A stretch of DNA of 64,000 nt. Source: Streptomyces sp. NBC_00258 (GTDB lineage Bacteria > Actinomycetota > Actinomycetes > Streptomycetales > Streptomycetaceae). The position numbers and the translations under genes are program-made. The stretch covers positions 6,634,001 through 6,698,000 of the forward strand of contig NZ_CP108081.1 of NCBI RefSeq assembly GCF_036182465.1, written 5' to 3'. Of this stretch, positions 15,838 to 23,832 are shown in pieces (position 1 is the stretch's first letter; each line of letters opens with the position of its first letter). The notes under the pieces were generated by a model. The model ran no database searches and was not told the origin of the DNA. It saw nothing but the letters and a program-made list of their open reading frames with translations.

Positions 15838-17715
15838 TCACGGGATGGGATACGGCTTCTTGTTGACCGTCACGATGCCCATGAGGTCGACGTTGACGGC
15901 CCGGATGCCCACCTGGCCGACGGAGCTGACCTGGACGGTCCCGACGGCCTTGAGGCTGAGGGCACCCACCGCGTCCACCGCCACGGCCCCGCCGAGGGAC
16001 TTGACGTTGACGTTCCTGCCCTGGATGTTGAGCAGCCCGCCGCTCTTGATGGTCAGCCTGCGCCGTGCGCTCAGGGTGAGGTCGGTGCCCGCCTCCACCG
16101 ACACGGATCTGCTGCCCGTGATGCTGACCGTGCCCTTGCTGTCCACGGTGATCTCGGTCTTGGTGCGGTCGAGGTTGATGGTCAGACGGCCGTCACCGCT
16201 GGCGACGCGCACGCCCTGTTTACGGGCGCCGGTGCTCTGGCTGAGCAGGTCGACGCGGTTGCCCTGCCGGTCGGACAGGGTGTGCCGGATCGCCTTACTC
16301 CGCAGCCCGTCGTGCAGCGGTACGTCGGTGACGGGGGTCGGCTCGTCCTTGCCGTTGTAGAGGCCGCCGATGACGAAGGGGTGGTCCAGCGCGCCCCGGT
16401 CGAAGGCGACGAGGACCTCGTCGTCCACGTCCAGCGGGAAGATCCCGCCGCCGCCCTTGCCGCCCCACTGCGTCACCCGGGTCCAGTCGCTCTCGTACTG
16501 GTCGTCCAGCCAGGGGAACTGGAGCTTGACCCGCCCCTGCTTGTCCGGGTCCTGGACGTTGGTGACGATCGCGTTGGCCACGCCGGGCATGCGGGGTTCG
16601 ACGGCCGAACCGCCCCCGGAGGCAAGCCCGTACAGCGAGCGCCACTGGCGTCCGCTGAAGGTCACCCAGCTCTCGTAGTGCTGCCCGTCGCCGAAGACGT
16701 GCCGTACGGACGTGGCGGTGTACTTGCCCTGGAAGGGGTCCCCGACATCGGTCAGCGTGACCGGGACGCCGGGCCGCAGCTTGGGGTTGCCGCGCACGGC
16801 GACCTCCAGTTCGGCGAACGAGGAGGTCACGTCGTCGGAGAGGGACTCCGCGGCGAACTTGACCTCGGCCTGCTTGTCGTAGGGCGTGCCCGTCTCGACC
16901 AGCGTGGAGGTCTTGAACTTCTTGGCGGCCTCGCCCGGCGCGGTGCCGATGCTGACACCGGCGTTCTTGGTCGCGAGCGACATGGAGGTGAGCTTCTTCT
17001 TCGTGGTGATGTCCCAGCCGCGCGCCTGGACCTTGCCGACCTGGTCGGCGGCGGTGACGGCGGCCCGCAGCCGCAGGATGTCGTGGCGGGCCTGGAGCAC
17101 GAAGGGACTCTTGTCCCCAGCCGTACCGACCCCGGGCGCCCCCGAGGCCGGCTTGGGCTTGGTGAACTCGAACTTCCCCTTCGCGTTCACCGACATGACC
17201 ATGCCGTTCTCGTCGGCGAGCCGGGAGAGGAAGTCCCAGTCGGTGACGTTGGCCTGGCTGATGAAGTCGTACACCGTCTTCGTCGCACCGATCGTGCCGA
17301 GCTGGAGACCGTCCTCCTTGGCCAGCTTGCGGGCGATGTCGGCCGCGCTCTGGTTCTTGTACGCGGCCACCCGGCGCCGGCGCACCAGGCGGTGCCCGGC
17401 GTCGTAGCCGCGGACGACGGTGAAGGTGCCGGTGCCGTCGTAGTCCGCCTCCAGACCGGTGACCTCGCCGGTCAGCAGCGGATCGGAGGCACCCTGGCCG
17501 TCGGCGATCGGGGTGAGCACGACCTTGGACCCGAACCTGATGCCCAGCTTGGAGAGGATCACCCGGTCCTCGTCCCGGAAGGTGAGCCGGAACGCGGCGG
17601 GCACACCGGCGCCCTGGTCGACCCAGCCGTCGATGAGCCTCGGGGCGTAGTCGGGCGGGAGCGGTTTTCCGTCGATGGTGACCTGGATGAGCGTGGAGTA
17701 CGCGGGCTGAACCAT
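15838..17715 (-). CDS. VgrG-like spike / baseplate hub protein of eCIS (625 aa)
   Basis: VgrG / gp27-gp5-like central spike (Cis8 equivalent). I start at MVQPAYSTLIQVTIDGKPLP (17715), which overlaps the LysM gene stop; the longer frame is antisense noise. Residues 1-340 are the gp27-like hub (YDAGHRLVRRRRVAAYKNQS; DWDFLSRLADENGMVM). Near 370-470 is the OB-fold base (AIVTNVQDPDKQGRVKLQFP, YESDWTRVTQWGGKGGGGIF, DDEVLVAFDRGALDHPFVIG). The last 120 residues repeat short V/L-rich strands (VSITGSRSVSVEAGTDLTLS...), a triple-stranded beta-helix needle. There is no appended effector domain. No separate PAAR tip gene is seen in the operon. Confidence 0.92.
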   Translation of the reverse strand: MVQPAYSTLIQVTIDGKPLPPDYAPRLIDGWVDQGAGVPAAFRLTFRDEDRVILSKLGIRFGSKVVLTPIADGQGASDPLLTGEVTGLEADYDGTGTFTVVRGYDAGHRLVRRRRVAAYKNQSAADIARKLAKEDGLQLGTIGATKTVYDFISQANVTDWDFLSRLADENGMVMSVNAKGKFEFTKPKPASGAPGVGTAGDKSPFVLQARHDILRLRAAVTAADQVGKVQARGWDITTKKKLTSMSLATKNAGVSIGTAPGEAAKKFKTSTLVETGTPYDKQAEVKFAAESLSDDVTSSFAELEVAVRGNPKLRPGVPVTLTDVGDPFQGKYTATSVRHVFGDGQHYESWVTFSGRQWRSLYGLASGGGSAVEPRMPGVANAIVTNVQDPDKQGRVKLQFPWLDDQYESDWTRVTQWGGKGGGGIFPLDVDDEVLVAFDRGALDHPFVIGGLYNGKDEPTPVTDVPLHDGLRSKAIRHTLSDRQGNRVDLLSQSTGARKQGVRVASGDGRLTINLDRTKTEITVDSKGTVSITGSRSVSVEAGTDLTLSARRRLTIKSGGLLNIQGRNVNVKSLGGAVAVDAVGALSLKAVGTVQVSSVGQVGIRAVNVDLMGIVTVNKKPYPIP

Positions 17716-18437
17716 CAGGAACGCACCTCCTCGGCCGAGGGCATCAGGAGTTCCGTGCCCGACCGCAGATCGGCCGGGTTGTCGATGCCGTTGACCTCGG
17801 CGATGGCGCGCCACGCGGCGGCGTCGCCGTACTCGCGCCAGGCCAGCGACTGCAGCGAGTCGCCCGCGACGACGCGGTGCACGCGCTGCGCGGTGAGCGC
17901 GCCCGAGGTCGGGTTCTGCCCCTTGGCCTTGCTGGGGATCTCGTGCAGCGTCACCTGGCAGGTGGCCCGGATCGGCACACCGGTCGTGCCGAACAGCGAG
18001 TAGTTCGCCTCCACGGAACTCACGTACGCCGTGAAGCGGGCCGTGGAGAACGACCCCCACTGGAACACCACCCAGGGCGGCGAGGGCTGCTTCGCGGCGA
18101 TGCTCTTCGTCGTCGTCTCGCAGCAGGCCATCAGGGACTCCACCTTCTTCAGCACGGAGTTGCTGTTCGGATCGAGGGACGAGTCCAGGAAGATCTCGAC
18201 CGTCATCTCCCGGGGTTCCGGCCCCATGAACTCGGGGACGTTGCCGTCGCGTACGGCCGCGGTGGGCGTCGTCTTCCACTGGGCGCGGCGGCTCAGCGTC
18301 AGCTGCGCCGGATTGAAGTCGAGCTTGAACGTCTTGATCAGAGCGCCCGGGGTCGTGCTGGTGCCGACCGGCGGCTCGTGGATGGCCAGCGTGGCGCGTA
18401 CCAGGCTCTTGCCTGCGCCCTTGCTTCCCTTTGCCAT
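17715..18437 (-). CDS. LysM baseplate protein of eCIS (240 aa)
   Basis: T4 gp53-like/LysM tail protein (Cis7 equivalent) that links tube and baseplate. The N-terminal 150 residues contain FKLDFNPAQLTLSRRAQWKT, GPEPREMTVEIFLDSSLDPN and ANYSLFGTTGVPIRATCQVT, the usual tail-protein fold. Residues about 175-235 are a LysM domain: HRVVAGDSLQSLAWREYGDA, AAWRAIAEVNGIDNPADLRS, GTELLMP. In phage baseplates this LysM is structural and need not bind peptidoglycan. It overlaps the VgrG-like start and follows the second tube protein by 15 nt. Confidence 0.92.
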   Translation of the reverse strand: MAKGSKGAGKSLVRATLAIHEPPVGTSTTPGALIKTFKLDFNPAQLTLSRRAQWKTTPTAAVRDGNVPEFMGPEPREMTVEIFLDSSLDPNSNSVLKKVESLMACCETTTKSIAAKQPSPPWVVFQWGSFSTARFTAYVSSVEANYSLFGTTGVPIRATCQVTLHEIPSKAKGQNPTSGALTAQRVHRVVAGDSLQSLAWREYGDAAAWRAIAEVNGIDNPADLRSGTELLMPSAEEVRS

Positions 18438-18452
18438 GTGTGTGCCGCCCCC

Positions 18453-18878
18453 TCAGTCCGTGAACCCGTGGTGGGTGATTTCCAGGACCTCCGTGGCGAC
18501 GGCCGGGCTGGCCGGGTCCAGGGAGGGCCCCTGCCAGCTGACCGGCAGTACGTCGATCAGCCCCCATCGGGCCACCTCCGAACCGTCCGCCCGCAACGCG
18601 GCGATCTGCGCGGTCGGCCGCTTGACCCCGGTGGTCACGGAGGAGATCCAGGCCGCGACCTTGGTGGTGTCCGGGGTCAGCGGGCGGGTCAGCCGGATGT
18701 TGGAGAACGTGACGCGCGACGGAAGCTGCCACACGAACCCGTTGTTGCCGCCCTCCTGGTGCTGCTCGATCTCCACCGCGGACGAGAGCCCTTCGCACCC
18801 GTTGAAGTAACCGAGGCTCTCGCCGTCGATGGTCAGGGTGAAGAAGATGGTGGAGCCCGGGTCGAGATCGCGGGACAT
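18453..18878 (-). CDS. Second tube-like tail protein of eCIS (141 aa)
   Basis: T4 gp19-like tube-fold protein, probably the tube initiator between spike and main tube (Cis5/Afp5 equivalent). Typical elements are STIFFTLTIDGESLGYFNGC, the EGLSSAVEIEQHQEGG segment, and the tube signature IRLTRPLTPDTTKVAAWISS. The C-terminus (EVLEITHHGFTD) matches this subfamily. It differs clearly from the main tube protein at 23286-23729. Eighty base pairs separate it from the upstream giant low-complexity gene. Confidence 0.9.
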   Translation of the reverse strand: MSRDLDPGSTIFFTLTIDGESLGYFNGCEGLSSAVEIEQHQEGGNNGFVWQLPSRVTFSNIRLTRPLTPDTTKVAAWISSVTTGVKRPTAQIAALRADGSEVARWGLIDVLPVSWQGPSLDPASPAVATEVLEITHHGFTD

Positions 18879-18958
18879 CGGGGGCGGCCTTTCTGCGGAC
18901 GTCGGTGGTGCGGGGTCGTGCTCGTGCTTGTGGGTGTCGGGCGCGGGCTGGTGGCCGG

Positions 18959-21900
18959 TCAGTGGCGGGGGTCGCGGAGCTTGCCGATCCGCTCCCGGTC
19001 GAGCCGCAGTTCGGTACGGACCAGCCGGGTGATCCGGCCGATCAGCCTGTGTGTCAGCTCGTCGAGCTGGAAGTCGGTCAGGGAACGGGGGTCGAACTGG
19101 CCTTTGGCGACCGGGGTGTACCCGGGCAGTGGTTCGTCGGGGTCGGGGTCGGGGTCGGGCGTCTTGTGCTTCTTGTGCGGGTCACTAGTGGAGCCGGACG
19201 CGGACGTGTCGCGCGACGAGGTGCCGTGGGCCGTGACGGTCGACACGGCCGTGGTGGTCCTGGCGGGCGTCGGCTGGGGCGCACCGCCTGCGTCCCGCTG
19301 TACGGGGATGGGTGTGGGGGCGGGTGCGGCAGCGGCGTGCCGCTGGACAACTGGCTGGGTGGGAAGGGCACTTGCCCGCGTCGGAGCCTGCGGGGTCGTC
19401 CTGGGGGTGACGACGGGCGGGGTGGTACCGGAACCCGACTTGGCGGCCGAGAGGAGTGGCACGGCACGGCCGACGGGAGCGCCGGGGGCCACGGCCCGCT
19501 GCACCGCCGGCCCGGCGCCCGGCGACGAGGGCCGGCCGCTCGTGGGCTCGGGGCGACGCAGCGGGACGGCGACCGGGGTTGCCCCGTGCCCGCCGGCGGG
19601 GGGTGGGGGTGCCGCGGGCGTCAGGGCCGGGGCGAGGGCGCGGGCGGGGGCCAGGCCGCGCATCGGAGTGCCTGCGACGGGCGCAGGCGGGGGTGCGCTC
19701 GTGGTCGTGGTCGTGCGCTGCGCTGTCGGGGCGGATGCGTGGTTGCTGCTTCTGGCAGTGGGCCCCGCGCCGGAGGGGATCGCCGTGGCGCGTTGTACGG
19801 CGGGGGCGTCGGCGGCCGGGGCCCGCAGAGGTACGGCCGGAGGGCGGTGGGGCGGTGCCGCCGGTGCGGGCGTCGGAGCCGGAGTTCCGTGAATCCCGGT
19901 TGCCGGTCCGGGCGTACGGTCCGGTGCCTTTCCCTGGGGCGCTGTCGCCGCACGCTGGACGGCGGGCGGCCCGGCGAGACCCGAACTGCCGGGCGAGGTG
20001 CGCCCGGAGAGGGGTTCCGCGTCCGCGGGCACGGCGGAGAGGGGAGCACCGAGCAGGGGGCGCTGCCGAGGGGCCGGCGTGGTCGCGCGCTGGACCGGGG
20101 TGTGCGAGGGGGCGGGCGGGGCGCCGGTGGGTGAGGCGGGGGGTGCGGCCGGGCCGGTCGGCGGAGCCGGAGGGTTCGAGGTCGGAGGGTTCGAGGTCGG
20201 AGGGGTGACCGAGGCGACGGAGGGGTGGGGCGGCGGCCCCGGGAGTGCGGTCGTCGGGCCGGTGGTGGACACGTTCCCCGAGGTCGGCGCACCGAGGCCC
20301 AGGCGCCGGGGCGGGCCGGAGGTGCTCCGCTGTACCGGGCGGGGGCCCGCGCCGGACGGCGTGCTCGGAGCAACTGGCTTGACGGTAGGGACGGCGGGGG
20401 CGGTGGGGCCACCTCGACTCGGGCCGGAGGAGGGCGAGTTCGTGGTGGCAGCCGTCCCGGCCGGGGAGCCCGGGGCCACGGGGTTGCCGGTGCCGGTCGC
20501 CGCACCGGTGGAGGTGGCCGCCCTGTTGGCAGGGGCGGCTGCCGGACCGGCCGGCTGAGTTGCCGGGCCGTCCTGGCCGTGGCCGGCCGTCGGACGGACG
20601 GGGCCGGGTGCCGGGTTGCCGGGGCTGGTCGCCGTACCGGCGGAGCTGTTGGTGACCGGTGTGGCGGCCGTGCTGCCGGAACCGGTCGTCGCCCGTTGGA
20701 CGTTGACGGCCGCGCCGCCGGAACCGGCCGTCGGTCGCTGGGCGTTGACAGCCGCGCCGCCGGAGCGGGTCGCCGTGCCTCCGGCGTCGGCCACCGCGCC
20801 CCTGGGGCCGGTCGCCGTTCCGGTGGAGGAGGTCGGCGTGCCGGCGGAGCCGGTGGGAGTCCGTCGCTGGACGCCGGTCGCCGCGTTGCTCGCGTCGCTC
20901 GGTCCGGTCGCCGTGCCGCCCGGCCCGTCCGCCGTCCGGCCGGGTCCGGTCGGTGTTCCGGCGGGCTCTGCCGTCGTGCGGCTGGTGCCGGCTGCCGCCC
21001 GCTGGACGTCGACCGCGTTGCCGGTGGGGCCGGTCGCAGTGCGGCCGGGGCCTTCCCCGGTTCTGCTGGAGCGGGTGGCCGTCCCGGCAGGGCTGGTCGG
21101 CGTGTTGCCGGGGCCGGCCGCCGCCTTCTGGACGCGGGCCGCCGCGTTGTCGGGACCGGTGGTCGTCGGGGCGGTCCCGGACGTCGCGCCGCCGGAACTG
21201 GTCGTCGCGCTGCCGGAACCGGTCGTCGCGCGTTGGACGTTGACCACGGTGTTGCCCGGCCTGGCGGGTGCGGCGTCAGGACCCGTGGTTGTCCTGCTGG
21301 GACCGGTGGTTGTTTCGGCGCGCTCGGGTGCCGCGCCACGGGAGCCGGCCGCAGCTCGTTGGACGTCGACCGTCGCGTTGCCGGGCCCGGCAGGCGTGGC
21401 GTCGGGGATGACGGGCGCCGCGCCGCCGGGGCCGGGTGACCTGTCGGCAGGGGCGCCGCTCGCCGTACCGGCGGCAGGGCGCGCCGCCTCGCCGCCGACA
21501 TCGGTTGTACGGGTGCCGGCCTGGGATGTCGTACCGGTGGAAGCGGCCGGCCTGGGGGCAGGGCCGACTGCCGGTCCGCCCGGTCGGGTCGCCTGGGCAC
21601 CGTGGTCGGTCGCCGGACGGACGGGGCCGGGTGCCGGGTTGCCGGGACGGGGCGCCGTGCCGGTGGAACTCGGGGTCGCCCGTTGGACGTTGACGGCCGC
21701 ACCGCTGGTGCGGGTCGCCGGGTTGCCGGGACCGGTCGGCGTACCGCCGGTTCCGGCGGACCGGTTGCCGGAGCCGGTCGCCGTACCTCCACTGGACACC
21801 GGGCCGACGGCCCCGGTCGGAGGCGGACTGCCCGGAACGGGGCTGCCCGGAGTGGGGCTGCCGGAGGCGGCCGGTGTGCCGGCCGGGTCGACAGGGCCGG

Positions 21901-22627
21901 CCCCTGAGGGACGCCCGGCGTCGACCGCCGCCCCCGCAGCGGGTGCCCCCGAGGCCGCGCCCGCGCCCGGTCCGCCCGTGTCCGACGCCGTACGGTCCGG
22001 TGTCCCGGTGACGCCGCCCGTGGCCTGCCGTCGTGCGGCCGGCAGAGCCCGTCGCTGCACGGCAGGCGTGGCGGGCGCCCGGGTCAACGGGTTCGGCCGG
22101 TGGGACCGGGGCGGTACGGGTGTCACCCGGGGGCCCGCCGGGCGGGACGCCGTGACCGGACGCGGCGCACGCTGGACCGGTACCGCGTCGTTGCCCACGT
22201 CGCCCTGGGCCTCGGGCTCGTCGGACCTCACCGGCAGCAGGGTGTGCGAGGGCGGTTCGAGTCCGGGGACGGGCCTCGCCGACGTGGTGAGCGCGTTCCT
22301 GACCAGCCCGCCCGGCGCTCCGTCCAGGACGGCGTGGGACAGGGTTCCGGTGAAGGAGGGGTTCTGCCAGGTGCTCAGCCGCCCCCCGAACCCGGAGTCC
22401 GCGACACCGGTCCGCCCGGCAGCGGCCCGCTGGATCGGCGGCAACCCCGCCCAGCCGGCCACCGTGGCCGGCCCGGACCCCATGGCCGTACCCGCATCCG
22501 CGCCCGTAGGAGACGTACTCGCACCCGTAGGAGAGGAGCCGCCCTCATGAGAGGAACCGCCCTCCCCGGGACCCGAGTTCGCGGCGGGCGTCGCCGAACC
22601 GCCCCTCAGTCGGTCGAAGAACCCCAC
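18959..22627 (-). CDS. Giant low-complexity VQR-repeat protein of eCIS operon (1222 aa)
   Basis: I do not recognise a described family. The GTG at 22627 (MGFFDRLRGGSATPA) lies 3 nt after the DUF6760 stop. Almost all of the protein is Pro/Thr/Gly/Ala/Ser low complexity and should be disordered. Two parts look ordered: residues about 80-115 (GFGGRLSTWQNPSFTGTLSH then AVLDGAPGGLVRNAL) and the charged C-terminus (residues about 1165-1222: FDPRSLTDFQLDELTHRLIG and RITRLVRTELRLDRERIGKL). Between them the motif [V/I/A]Q[R/K] recurs about 19 times at irregular spacing (about 10-140 residues), often as VQRA followed by TTG or AAG. No coiled coil or hydrophobic segment of a classical tape measure is visible. 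The position inside the structural operon suggests an assembly or length-control role, which is inference. It could be mislabelled as extensin-like. Confidence 0.85.
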   Translation of the reverse strand: MGFFDRLRGGSATPAANSGPGEGGSSHEGGSSPTGASTSPTGADAGTAMGSGPATVAGWAGLPPIQRAAAGRTGVADSGFGGRLSTWQNPSFTGTLSHAVLDGAPGGLVRNALTTSARPVPGLEPPSHTLLPVRSDEPEAQGDVGNDAVPVQRAPRPVTASRPAGPRVTPVPPRSHRPNPLTRAPATPAVQRRALPAARRQATGGVTGTPDRTASDTGGPGAGAASGAPAAGAAVDAGRPSGAGPVDPAGTPAASGSPTPGSPVPGSPPPTGAVGPVSSGGTATGSGNRSAGTGGTPTGPGNPATRTSGAAVNVQRATPSSTGTAPRPGNPAPGPVRPATDHGAQATRPGGPAVGPAPRPAASTGTTSQAGTRTTDVGGEAARPAAGTASGAPADRSPGPGGAAPVIPDATPAGPGNATVDVQRAAAGSRGAAPERAETTTGPSRTTTGPDAAPARPGNTVVNVQRATTGSGSATTSSGGATSGTAPTTTGPDNAAARVQKAAAGPGNTPTSPAGTATRSSRTGEGPGRTATGPTGNAVDVQRAAAGTSRTTAEPAGTPTGPGRTADGPGGTATGPSDASNAATGVQRRTPTGSAGTPTSSTGTATGPRGAVADAGGTATRSGGAAVNAQRPTAGSGGAAVNVQRATTGSGSTAATPVTNSSAGTATSPGNPAPGPVRPTAGHGQDGPATQPAGPAAAPANRAATSTGAATGTGNPVAPGSPAGTAATTNSPSSGPSRGGPTAPAVPTVKPVAPSTPSGAGPRPVQRSTSGPPRRLGLGAPTSGNVSTTGPTTALPGPPPHPSVASVTPPTSNPPTSNPPAPPTGPAAPPASPTGAPPAPSHTPVQRATTPAPRQRPLLGAPLSAVPADAEPLSGRTSPGSSGLAGPPAVQRAATAPQGKAPDRTPGPATGIHGTPAPTPAPAAPPHRPPAVPLRAPAADAPAVQRATAIPSGAGPTARSSNHASAPTAQRTTTTTSAPPPAPVAGTPMRGLAPARALAPALTPAAPPPPAGGHGATPVAVPLRRPEPTSGRPSSPGAGPAVQRAVAPGAPVGRAVPLLSAAKSGSGTTPPVVTPRTTPQAPTRASALPTQPVVQRHAAAAPAPTPIPVQRDAGGAPQPTPARTTTAVSTVTAHGTSSRDTSASGSTSDPHKKHKTPDPDPDPDEPLPGYTPVAKGQFDPRSLTDFQLDELTHRLIGRITRLVRTELRLDRERIGKLRDPRH

Positions 22628-22630
22628 GGC

Positions 22631-22789
22631 TCAGCCCTCCGCCCCGCCCCGTGTCACCAGGGACGCGATCTGTTCCGTGAAGCGGCGGCGGTCCTGGTGT
22701 TCGAGGTCCAGGATCTCCTCCAGGCTCCAGTGGAAGTGGTAGGCGACGTACGCGATCTCCTCGTGCAGCCGGTCGGTCGCGTACGTCAC
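22631..22789 (-). CDS. DUF6760-type small eCIS protein (52 aa)
   Basis: A short gene inside the operon. I place the start at the GTG at 22789, with GGGGGAAT just upstream and overlap with the stop of the 166-aa gene (GTGA). The product starts VTYATDRLHEEIAYVAYHFH and continues WSLEEILDLEHQDRRRFTEQ. The motif HFHWSLEEILDLEHxDR resembles the small DUF6760 proteins of phage tails and eCIS, which are often paired with a tail chaperone-like protein just upstream, as here. A longer start at 22849 would overlap the upstream gene by 60 bp and is unlikely. Exact role unknown. Confidence 0.8.
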   Translation of the reverse strand: MTYATDRLHEEIAYVAYHFHWSLEEILDLEHQDRRRFTEQIASLVTRGGAEG

Positions 22790-23286
22790 GATTCCCCCAG
22801 GCGGCTCCCGCCGAGTTCGACCTCGAAGGGCTCCGAGCAGTGGGGACACTCCACGGCGGCGCGGGTGTGGCCCTCGGCGTTGACCTGACGGTAGAAGTCC
22901 TGCAGGAACGCGAGGTCGGAGGCGAACATGTTCTCCACCACCCCGTCGTGCACCGAAGGAAGCGTGCCGAGGCTGGTGATGACCCGGCCCAGCAGGACCA
23001 CCGACAGATACGCCGGGTTCTCCTGGACACGGACGTCCCGCAGCGGGATCAGCTCGTCCCGTGCGGTGGCGAGACGCATCACACCGTCCCGGTGGACCGT
23101 GCCCGACGCGTCGACGTACCCCCGCGGCAGCTCGAAGGGGAACTCCGTCCGCAGCTGCTGCGGCACCGACACGGGGGCGGGCGCGGGCGCCGGGGCCGGC
23201 GCAGCGGTCTGCTCCGGCCCCGTCACCGCCGGCGCCGGTGCGTCCACGACCGGGCCCGCGCCCGCCCTGGCAGCCGTACGCCGCAT
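22786..23286 (-). CDS. Phage tail assembly-like protein with CPHC motif, eCIS (166 aa)
   Basis: Conserved eCIS/phage tail accessory protein, probably acting with the DUF6760 product in assembly. The start (MRRTAARAGAGPV) shares a base with the tube stop (TAATG). Residues 1-55 are a Pro/Ala linker (APAPAPAPAPVSVPQQ). The folded part runs FPFELPRGYVDASGTVHRDG, VMRLATARDELIPLRDVRVQ, YLSVVLLGRVITSLGTL and ends VECPHCSEPFEVELGG. A single CPHC pair is present, so a full zinc site would need a partner chain or other ligands. No enzyme motif is seen. Confidence 0.82.
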   Translation of the reverse strand: MRRTAARAGAGPVVDAPAPAVTGPEQTAAPAPAPAPAPVSVPQQLRTEFPFELPRGYVDASGTVHRDGVMRLATARDELIPLRDVRVQENPAYLSVVLLGRVITSLGTLPSVHDGVVENMFASDLAFLQDFYRQVNAEGHTRAAVECPHCSEPFEVELGGSRLGES

Positions 23287-23729
23287 TACTCGATGACCAG
23301 TTCTTCGAAGACGATGGTCACGGTCTCGGTGAGCGCGGAGGCCTCGCCGGCCTTCAGGGCGCTGGCGTCGATCTTGCTGCACCAGGCGTTGCGCATGTTG
23401 TACCGCTTCACCGGATTGTTCTGGTAATCCATCATGATGATGGAGGCGTTCTTGCGGGCCGTGCTCATCTGGCCCGCGATCGAGTCGTTGATCCACGTCG
23501 TGAACGCCGGGGACTGGGTCATTCCGCGCACCACGGTGCACTGCCCGTCCTTCTGCACACCCGGCATCAGACTGACCTCGGGCCTGCCCTGCGCCGAGTT
23601 CGACAGGTGCTTGATGACGTCCTGTTCGATGCTGAGGCCGTTGACCTCCGCGAGGTACTCGACCATCACGCCGTCGATCTGCAGACCGAAATTATGTGAG
23701 GTAAGGGCGTCACCCGGGCTGAGACTCAT
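23286..23729 (-). CDS. Inner tube protein of eCIS (147 aa)
   Basis: T4 gp19-like tube protein (Cis1 equivalent). It stacks as hexamers to form the inner tube propelled on contraction. Signatures are NFGLQIDGVMVEYLAEVNGL, the RPEVSLMPGVQKDGQCTVVR strand, the MTQSPAFTTWINDSIAGQ helix and the C-terminal ALTETVTIVFEELVIE. Length is typical (about 145-150). It follows the sheath gene by 103 bp, a common spacing that may allow higher tube and sheath expression than downstream genes. Confidence 0.95.
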   Translation of the reverse strand: MSLSPGDALTSHNFGLQIDGVMVEYLAEVNGLSIEQDVIKHLSNSAQGRPEVSLMPGVQKDGQCTVVRGMTQSPAFTTWINDSIAGQMSTARKNASIIMMDYQNNPVKRYNMRNAWCSKIDASALKAGEASALTETVTIVFEELVIE

Positions 23730-23832
23730 CTGTTCTCTGTCCTTCTGAGGGTTCTTGGCAATGGCGTACGACGCGACGTACGGGCCGGCGTACGAAGAGG
23801 CTTGCTAGGGATGGGGGCGCAGGCGGACGGGC

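Noticed and set aside
19621..21792. 723-aa minus-strand Arg/Pro-rich frame and long plus-strand frames in the low-complexity gene
   Set aside because: These are alternate frames of the 1222-aa protein. The chosen frame alone has an ordered N-terminus and C-terminus and fits the operon spacing.
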